In this document: positions 55,761 to 64,000 of the stretch, piece by piece | Position numbering within the stretch: the stretch's first letter is position 1 | Layout: every line of letters begins with the position of its first letter | Origin: Alligator mississippiensis | Taxonomy: Eukaryota > Chordata > Crocodylia > Alligatoridae | Length of the DNA: 64,000 bases | Direction of reading: 5' to 3' | Assembly: GCF_030867095.1 (NCBI RefSeq) | Contig: NC_081831.1 | Span: 67,904,716-67,968,715, forward strand | The notes under the pieces: generated by a model | Seen by the model: only the letters and a program-made list of their open reading frames with translations | Told to the model about the DNA's origin: nothing | Databases searched by the model: none | Translations under genes and position numbers: made by a program

Positions 55761-58700
55761 CCCTATCTGTGTAGGGCACTCTGATTATTTGCTCTCTGAT
55801 TAGTTGTCTTGGCAGCCAAAGTGTTACAGACGGACATACTTAGGCCTTTTATAATATTAGAATATGCAAGATGGGCAAATAAGTAGTCTTGCACATCATT
55901 AGAAAATGGTGGCTTAACTAGTAAGATCTGAACTTAAATTTGAAGAACAACTATATAGTCTCTTATAATTGCACATGTGGGCTATAAATTCTGTATTTGC
56001 TACATTTTGTCACATCTAATTAGTATTTGTTACTTTTTTTTCTCTCAGACTTTGGGACTGAGTGCAAGCCTTGTGAATTGAACATCACTGAACTCTGAGG
56101 TGTTTTTTGTTTTGTTTTGTTGTTTGTTTTTTTTTTTGCTGCTAATTTGGCTATGGTTGTTTTCATTTGCTTAGTGATGCTAGTAGTTATTCCGCTGTTC
56201 ACTTTTTAGGGGAAAGACAAGCTTTTCAACACACTGTAGAAGATCCATAATACTATTGTCCTTCTGTAGGGTGGATTTGCCATCTTATTTCATACTCCTT
56301 CTAATGAAAACTAACACTATGTGGCTTGAGATTTCACAAAGCCTGATGTATAACAAATTAGAGAGATGGATCCTAAAACCGTTGTGGTTTTTTTTTTTTG
56401 GTTTTTTTTTTTGAATGCCTCCTCTCATTCCTACCCTTGTGTTAGATTTTTAATTTAAAATGAAAATGCCCTCCTCTGGCCCACTTGAAGCCAAAGCACT
56501 GATATTTTTGTATGTATTAATGAATTCCTGAGACACCTTTTTGGGGAAACACAAACTAAAACTAGTTGAGTGATTATTCTCTCAAGGAGTCATATCTGGT
56601 TAATATTAATCATAAATGTTTTCTAATGAAATTGTACTTATTCCTTAATTTAAATTTTAAGGTATTATTAGAAGAATGAATATCTCAGAAGAACTAGGGG
56701 GAGGCTTCTGGGCTCAGATGGAGTCTATTTAGTTACCTAGTTCCCATTTAATTTAATAAAAAGGTACCTAAGTCCCTGGGGCTGGGGCATGTGATTTAAT
56801 GTTGTCTCATGGTTTCTATAGTCACCTCTTTGGCTGCCATTTTCAGTATTGCTGCCAGTTGCCTATAGCTATGGGTAGTGGAAGTAAAGCAATACCATGC
56901 TGCTTGACTAACACTTTTTTACATGCATTTTGCACTGGTAAAAATAGGCATTCAAGTTGAAGGCATTGCAAAATAAAATGCTAGTTCCTTGCTTTAGAAG
57001 TTGCTCCATAAAGATGAATGCCCTGAACTTCCACTTAAGTCAATATGAGTTGAAGGTACTTCATAATTCATCACTTCTTTTTGGAGAAATTGCACTTTAT
57101 GTATTAATGCATTCCACTTAGTCCTGCCTGTTGTGTGAGAAAACGTAATTGTCTTGAATTGACTGTTGGTGGGTCACTAAAATATATCTGAGATCAGGGC
57201 TGTTTTACACTGCTGCCATTGCTTTCAGCAAAGAAAATGTAAAGGACTGGATCTCAGGCAGTTCAGATTTGTGTAGCTGTATTGACTTCAGTAGAATTGT
57301 ACTGATCTTCTTGGTCGCAGAGTTGACTATGTATTTTGTAAAGCATATCAACTTCTTTTTGTTAGCAAAACGGAAATTTGCGGCTTTGCTCATCAGCTGT
57401 GAATAGAGTATATGAAGGTTCAAAAACAAAAGAAGTGATACACTGTACAAAGATGCAGTTGGTGGGGATAGATAGGTTTTTTGGGTTTTTTTTGCATTTT
57501 TGTTGTTTGTTTGTCCTTGAGCAGTGTCCATTATTTTAAACAGTGTAGTGATGCAGCTCTACCTTGTGACTTTTTTTTGCTCATTGATTTTCCTAGTGTG
57601 GGAAGATGCCTTTTCAGTCATGCCCTGATAAGTGCTCTATTTTTAAGAATTAGACCATTACGGCAGTGGGAATGTTAATATACACCAGTAAATATTAAAC
57701 TAATTTGGAACTCCTGAAAGTCTATTAAATTGGAAACAATTTGACATCATAAGGGACAGACTTAAAATAGCACAACACTTTTCAGTGCTTTTTACAGTAA
57801 AACTTGGTATGATTTAAAGTTTAACGTGTTTTAGACTTGGGAACCTTAACTGATTGATTGGTTTTAAAGCAAATTGTTTTTATTATAAAAACAGAATTTA
57901 AACTAGTGATACTGAGAGTATGGCAAAAAATGCCACATTTGTGTGTTCATTATTGAAGGTTGTTTTGTAGAAACAAGCAGAAGGAGGGGCAGAGTGGCAT
58001 CTTTTAATTGTGAAAACAAGGAAAGTGCTTAATGGTCTTTTTAGTTTCCTCCTTTGTGCTTATGTGTTGTAGCGTAGATATGATTAGCTGTTTTTGTGAC
58101 ATCCTGCTAGTAGACTATATTTGGCAGAATTACTTGTCTTGCAGTCTGGCTGCACTAATTCCTACTTTTTGTGACATTTTGCTGTTTGAGTGAGATTGAC
58201 GTTAGAAGGAACTCTAGTCCCTAGTTCTCCTAGGTTAGATGCTTTTACCAGTAATATTTTGACACTATTATAACGTAGGTGCTAGATTAAGTGTGGAAAT
58301 ATTTTAACACTTCGTATATTAAATGTTATCTGTTCTAGGAAACACAAAGGTAAAAACAGAAAATGTGAAGTAGTGTACTTGCTTGTAGCACATAATCATG
58401 TCTTTAGTTAACATCTTTATAAATAAGCCACACTTCTGTGGCCCTTGCCCCCATACAAATTCCATGCATGATCCTAGGTGAGCAGTTGGTATGGATTGAG
58501 GATTTGTCATGTGACCTTTTCTTCTAAAGTTTCCCTTCTCTTCCCCCTTGAAAAAGAATTTGTGTGTCAGAGTTTAAAGTGCTTGTCAACATAGTCCCTA
58601 TTCTTGATGTATTCACGTGCTGAAATTGGACTTTTTTGGATAAGTGTCTGTCATTATGATGCCTGTACCTTTCTCATTCTTTGAGCTACTGTAACAGCAT

Positions 58701-60370
58701 ACGAGGTAAAGAGACACATAGCCAGTATCTGGAGTCTTTAGTCCTAGAATACTTAAGGCACATGGTCCCTGGGCATCCACCAGGTCCAACAGGACATAGA
58801 TCCAGTATCCTAAAAATATCTGTACCTCCACTAGAAGAATTGTCACAACTCTAAGCATACCGTGAGTGTCTGTCCTCCTGAATAAATTTTGCTGTACTGG
58901 TCCCCTTTCTCAGCCCAGCCTTTACTGTTGGTGGGTGGGAGCAGAGCCTGGATATTTTTCTGTTGCTGAGGCAGTTTCAATCCTTCAGCCTTTCAGGTCA
59001 AAATCAAAGCCTTCCAATATATCTGAGACTTTGCACTTTTGCTACAGGCAAATCGGGGAAAAGCAATGTATGTTGCTAGAGCTCCTCCATGGACTTCTGC
59101 CAGACTGAATTTGTGTAATGCCTATCGACAAAAACACACTTGAACCTACCGTGTTCTGACTCACTTGCTTCCATAGCTCTGACACTATAAGCAGACAAAG
59201 TACCCAGTCCCAGCAAAAAGGGTTTGAATTGTTGTCTGGCATACTGCTTTTGGTTCCCTGGAAAACTCTAGGCCCCTAATATCACTTCATTAGGACTGCA
59301 GGACTGTTGGCTCATGTGACCGAGTGTCATAAGTTCATGTATCCTCTGCCACTTCCTTCATCTGATCTCACCTCTGTAGTGCTGCTCTGTAGAACTCTGG
59401 CCATCTGTTCACATCCCATCACTCTTGTGAAAGTTTTCCAGGTCTGACCCTAGGTGTCCTGCAATCACTTGATGTAAAATTCCTTCCTCCTCTTACCTTG
59501 TGTGGAGAGAAACTGCTTGCTATTCACCAACAAACAATCCTGTGCGATCAAGCACTCTAAGGAGAAAGGCTACTGGCTAACCACTTTTTTTTTTTTTTTC
59601 CAGTTAATATCCACTGACATTCTTTTGATGTCCATGTGGTTAGTTTTGAATAGGGTTAGTTTTGAGTAGCTGTGCCTGTTCCTGTGCCCTTTAAAACATT
59701 CAGGGGCCTTAAGGGTTGATGCAACTTCTGCTCAGTCCTGTTACTGAAACAACAAATTCTACATGTGGACTGCCAGTTAGTAGGAACCAAGGGTGGGTAA
59801 TAGAATTGGGGTGGGCAGTGCACCTTTAAGAACCAGTTTGGTTAGGGAAATAACCATTCCCTGTTCAAGCGCATGCCCACATAGTCCTTTCCTGATGACT
59901 AAGAAGCAGTTTTCTCATTTTGTATGCACTAAGGAGAATTCTTCTGGTCACAAATTCTTCAGTCCTAGATGGGTTTTCTCTTCATCCCTCCCTTAAGCAG
60001 CCCCCTACAAAAGGAAGTTGGATATGGTGCACAAGCATGCAAGTGTTTTAGCGGAGTACAAGTACACCCTCGGGCATCTCCCTGAAAACGTTCTTGCTAC
60101 TGTACCTCAGTAGGAACAGGACTAACGCCACGATCTCTGTTGTTCCCTTGAACATTTACTGGTCCAAAAGCTTAGTTTTTATAGTCTCTCTCCCCTTGAA
60201 TGTTTTCTGTTTAATCATCTGTCAAGTACAAGAACAGAACCCACAGCTATGTATTAAGTTTGTCAGCTGCTTCAGTAGAAACCAAATGGCTTGGTGACGA
60301 CAGATCAGCTCATGAAAGGTGATAACTCTTCTCATACTGGAAAGTTCCAAATGCCAGCTGTGCTGTTGAC
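55761..60370. other. Intron-like AT-rich DNA
   Basis: T-runs and AT-rich sequence without recognised genes. A remnant of the ancient palindromic repeat (GTGTAGCTGTATTGACTTCAGTAG) lies at about 57271-57295. A splice-acceptor-like tract (TTTTTTTTCTCTCAG) ends at about 56048, followed by about 50 bases up to GAG/GTG; I cannot tell whether this is a real exon. No CpG island. Confidence 0.45.
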
Positions 60371-60375
60371 CCTAG

Positions 60376-60901
60376 TGTCAGTACTTAGTAATTGAAAGTG
60401 CCTCGACACAGCAGAATTCTTAGCACGATGCGAGTACTCGGTGCAAGGGATGCCTCGCTATGGCGGGAAAAGCCTTGATGCAGTGATCAGCTCCCTCCAA
60501 AACTAGCAGTTGCACCATTTGGATGCATGCTACCGATTGACTCATTGTAAATTATTCACACCTGGTGGCTAGCAATTGGCTCACTAGCCGTATAAAAGCT
60601 TGGGTAGTTTCCGCCCAAGTCAGAGAACTCCGCGTGTACGTTGGGAATGAGTTCCTCGTGTACCTTGGAGCAAAATTGGAGGCCTGATCAACCGCTCCCT
60701 ATCGACGACCGTCCCGACGTACCCCGCACCCTGCATGCTCGGAAAACATTGGCGTGATTTTGCTTGTGCCTACACTGTGTGCATCGACGCAAGTCCCTGT
60801 ATGTCAGTTTGTAAGTAAAGTTCTTTTCAATTCAACCAATACGCGTTTGTGCCTAATTCCACTCCATCGCGGCCCCATTCCAGCTATACTTGGCACCCAC
60901 A
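60376..60901 (+). mobile_element. Third LTR of the small family, solo, with 5-bp duplication
   Basis: It starts TGTCAGTACTTAG and aligns with the 6149 LTR (TGCCTCGACACAGCAGAATTCTT against TGCTTCGGCACTGCAGAATTATT). It keeps the inverted CCAAT (60575-60579) and TATAAAAG (60591-60598), the closing TTTGTGCCTAATTCC, and ends CACCCACA. CCTAG stands on both sides (60371-60375 and 60902-60906). No internal region, so it is a solo LTR, and it is more diverged than the other two copies. About 526 bp. Confidence 0.85.
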
Positions 60902-60906
60902 CCTAG

Positions 60907-61237
60907 TAGCCTTGGATAGCTTACAAATCTTCAGTTCACCCAAGAAGATTTTATGCCCACCCTCAGAAGCTGACTGTGCTTGGCGTTGGGAAAAATTCTG
61001 TATTGTTGATCCCTACATTACCAAACAGGCTTACTTTTGGCTACTGCTGTGGTTTATAAACATTCCTTGAGTGAGGGTCTAGTAACTTTGTGCTGATGTT
61101 TGGAACTACATTCGATGAAATTGTATTGGGATCTACCATAGTTTAGGTCCTTTTTCCTGCTTTTTGGGAGGCACTGATTCCAGTATATCAAGCATCAAGA
61201 CTGAGTCAGCAGCAACCCAGTCTGGTACAAATATGTT
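60907..61237. other. Unassigned non-coding DNA
   Basis: No recognised elements or coding signals. Confidence 0.45.
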
Positions 61238-61245
61238 CACTAAAG

Positions 61246-61523
61246 TAGAAGTGTCAAACATATGGCCTACAGGTCAGATCTGGCCCAGGGAACTGTTATC
61301 TAGCCTGTGGGGCTCCTGAAGGGGCTGGAAATGTGGGGGTGGGACCCTCTGCCAAAATCTGGGGTTAGGAATTCCACCACTGGATCTGCATGTCAGTGGT
61401 AGGAGGCAAGTGATGGTTGCATTAATGGCTCTCTGATGCCACTAGCCATGTCACTGGAGGTGGGTCCAGATCTGCCCCCTGAGGAATCCAGTCTGTGGAT
61501 CTAGGTGAGTTTTGAAAACCCTG
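61246..61523. mobile_element. Non-autonomous hAT element (278 bp)
   Basis: The left end TAGAAGTGTCAAACATATGG and the right end GGTGAGTTTTGAAAACCCTG are imperfect inverted ends of the 'CAGGGGTGTCAAAC' hAT type. The flanks CACTAAAG (61238-61245) and CCCTAAAG (61524-61531) agree at 7 of 8 bases. GATCTGGCCC and GGATCTAGG inside fit this family. Confidence 0.8.
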
Positions 61524-61531
61524 CCCTAAAG

Positions 61532-62489
61532 GAACACTTTTCCCTTAGGAATGAAGAATTTTCTTTTTTCCAGCATGATTGAATGCTTATCTGGTGCTGA
61601 GCTGAATCAGAAGACATCCTTTCACTTAAATAGGACCAGGACATGATCATTTAATTGCATGAACTCCAGTACTAGTTATGGGGATTATTGGTGCTATGGA
61701 GTTCAGACATTAATCTGTAAACTCTCAGCAACTGTTTCTCAGTCCACATTAGAATCTGAGGGAACTCACTACCTCCTTAATTAAGCTGCAGGTTCATCAC
61801 ACAAGTGTTTTGCAGTCCGAATTATAAAGCCTTCTATTGATCTCAAATTCCATACTAAGTTACTAATTTTTAAATGGACTTACTATAGCTGGACACACTA
61901 CTGAACACTTGTTCCTGTCCCCGATATAGGATGAGTAGCTGGCATCAGTGTGCAGTTGATTTTGAAGAGTATGGAGAAGCATGTTGCTAGGTAGTGGAGA
62001 CATGGCAAGACAGTTGATGTGAAGATGACACCATTATCTTGTCCAGAAGAGGTTGATGAGGAAGAAAAATGACCATATTTCAGAAAAGGCTTCAAGCTTG
62101 GACACTAAGTGTACTTGGAAATGCTGCCTATAAGCCATATAGACAATGGCCTTTGGAAAAAAGTGTGGGGAAGAGGGGGAATTGTTTTGTTTTACATGAA
62201 TCGATTTATGAATCACTTTATCACACAAGTAAAACTTGTACAGAAGTTTATCCCGGGGCTTGGAGTTGTTGGGTAGCTTGTCAACATGTCAAAAAAGTAG
62301 AGGCCCACTTGGTTCTGCTGCTCTTAAAAATTGTGGTGGTGATGTGTGAATTATAGCTCATTTGACAAGCTTTAGTTCAAATGCCCCCACTGCCATTTTT
62401 TAAGCACTGGGATGCTGATATACCTGACGCAGGAGGCTGCTGGATTGTGCCCCTCCCCTCCCACCCCTCCAAAAAAAAAAAAAAAGTTA
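61532..62489. other. Unassigned non-coding DNA
   Basis: No recognised elements or coding signals. It ends in an A-run (62471-62485). Confidence 0.45.
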
Positions 62490-62600
62490 ATGTCAGTATT
62501 TTCAGATGCCTTGCATTATTACTAAATATCGGCATCAGCTGATATGGCTGGTTATCAGCAATCTGTATATGCCAAGAACATTTTTGTTGGTTCACCCCTA
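62490..62600. mobile_element. Right-end fragment related to the 51141 foldback element
   Basis: The edge TTGTTGGTTCACCCCTA (reverse complement TAGGGGTGAACCAACAA) resembles the TAG-GGGTGCAC ends of the 51141 element, and TATCGGCATCAGCTGATATGGC and TTATCAGCAATCTG recall its ATCGG/ATCAGCAATTGG arm text. The left half is absent. Confidence 0.5.
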
Positions 62601-64000
62601 CAAATAGGCTGCTACATGGCAGACACTAGAAATCGTGCATCTGAACATTAGCTGATGGCTATGAAGCACCTGCAGCAATTAAGTACTTAAAAAAAAAAAA
62701 AACCCCCCCCCCCAAAAACAGCAAACCTCTGCCTTCCTTCACCCCCCCAACTCATGAATGGGGACACTCCTCATATGTCTTTAAACTCTGCTCAGTATGT
62801 CAACTGCATAACTACTTGGTTATTTCCCATAGTATGCAGATGTCCCACTTTGACTAAGATTGATGTTGAACTATTTAAGCTAATCCAAGCCTACAGGCAT
62901 GGGGTGTGTCATAATCAATGAGATGGGTCTAATTGCAGTTGCTGTAGGCTAAAGAAGTCCTATTACTCCTTGTAAAATCTTTCTGGTTTGTAAAGCAGTG
63001 AGAATTGCTGTTCTTTCTGTAGAAGAGTTCAGTTCAAAGCAAGAATACAAATGACATTCAGAAAGCTATGTGGCTGAGACACTGATACTGAATCAAATGA
63101 GTTGTCAGGGGAGCATTAGAAGAACTTGTGCCACCTCGGCTGTCAATCCTTTCTCTCAAAACTAGGAAAATCTGCCACACCAGCTGGACCACGGAAGTGT
63201 GGACAAAACTAGCCTTATTAGTTGGCACTTGTCATGGAGTGCAGTAAATGCAGCATGCTGTTCTGTGTAAAGAATGTCAGTCCCTGATACCCATCATTTA
63301 GCAAGCCTGCTCAGTGTCATGGAGCCTTCTGATTGTGATATTTGAGTATGCTGTGGAAATGATAATTTTTTTTTTATGTTTTCTATACCAGAAAATTGCT
63401 GAGCTGCTATGTAAACTTTGAGCAATATGTGTAAGCAAAGTCAATGCTGTCAGTGAAATTTAAGTGAAGAAGCATTGTCACATCAGAAGAAACAACCATG
63501 CTCTAAGGCTTTTTTGAACAGCACAGCACATTAGCTCTTGGTTTATTATCTTGGTCAGATCATCTGAAACCAGTGGGTTCAATAATCAATGGCTAATCTG
63601 AGAACAGAAATATTGTTTCCTAATTAGTCTGCTACAAAACTGCATAGTAGCTAAGAACAAAATAACTTCTAGCCAAATATCCTCCCTGCCCCCTCCCCCT
63701 TTTTTACATTGCATATGAATCAAATATGCACAGTGTATTGACTGTATTTGGCATCTGGGCACCAAAGTCAAGCTCTAAGATATATGTACAAGGTTAGAAA
63801 CCTGATTCTTGTATTTAAGGTAAGGTTCTGAAGTGCTTAACTCTGAAACCTTGCACCAGACCTTTCTTGAGCTTGTCTTACCTTAAAGGTTCTATGATGC
63901 TGTAATATAACTCATGCTCTTTAATAAGCAGCTAAGTCAGCCACACCATGAAACTTACATTATTTTAATATCCTGCATAAGGTTTCTTTGCTGAACGTCA
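62601..64000. other. Unassigned non-coding DNA to the window end
   Basis: It includes an A14 followed by C11 run (62689-62713). No recognised elements, coding signal or CpG island. The presumed first intron continues past the window. Confidence 0.45.

Noticed and set aside
55104-55784. Overlapping frames of 80-142 codons on both strands
   Set aside because: They follow from the G-run, CT microsatellite and GC-rich repeats.
1-64000. CRISPR array, bacterial operon or prophage
   Set aside because: No regularly spaced short repeats with unique spacers, and no bacterial gene organisation. The only arrays are the LTR array, the minisatellite and foldback units.
1-64000. tRNA, rRNA or other structured RNA gene
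   Set aside because: No A/B box pairs or rRNA-like segments recognised by eye; a covariance-model search would be needed to exclude them.

Overview
The window looks like genomic DNA from a sauropsid vertebrate, most likely a crocodilian, with turtle as the main alternative. The clues are many CR1 LINE fragments, several short hAT-type elements with 8-bp target duplications, a Ty3/gypsy-type LTR, low-copy retroviral LTRs, and one sharp CpG island in otherwise CpG-poor, repeat-rich DNA. There is no bacterial-type gene organisation. Nearly all long open frames fall in GC-rich or tandemly repeated DNA and are not genes. I recognise no host protein-coding exon. These assignments come from reading the sequence and from memory of repeat families; no database search was possible.

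Layout. 1-48 kb is intergenic or intronic repeat-rich DNA. It holds CR1 fragments (about 415-715, 4830-5725, 10669-10765, 27390-27640, 31826-32955, 36237-37160, 44541-44843, all on the minus strand). It also holds a small LTR retroelement with both LTRs (6149-9010), a second LTR-bearing piece (29809-about 30600), hAT-type elements (5201-5416, 13929-14345, 18998-19702, 23701-23978, 24196-24364), nested TA-flanked MITEs (28749-29257 containing 28962-29181), a LINE reverse-transcriptase relic (about 22015-22940), a gypsy-type solo LTR with a 60-bp tandem array (34029-35568), a perfect hairpin MITE (42437-42561), and a foldback element split by a CR1 (44455-46016).

A CpG island at about 48.34-49.23 kb is the only convincing host regulatory feature. 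It carries an inverted CCAAT box, a YY1-like motif at a likely start site, a GTGAGT splice donor at 48901, and a 16-bp palindrome centred on a consensus CRE. I read it as the promoter and non-coding first exon of an unidentified plus-strand gene, so 48.9-64 kb would be its first intron. That stretch contains a 974-bp foldback hAT (51141-52114), fragments of related elements, a hAT-type element (61246-61523) and a third LTR of the small retroelement family with a clean 5-bp duplication (60376-60901).

The most interesting patterns are: the compact LTR family with three members here and an unfamiliar internal open frame bearing Cys/His clusters; a set of foldback DNA elements that share a TAGGGcTGTGCgA-like end; the LTR with an internal 60-bp array; and the CRE palindrome at the promoter.
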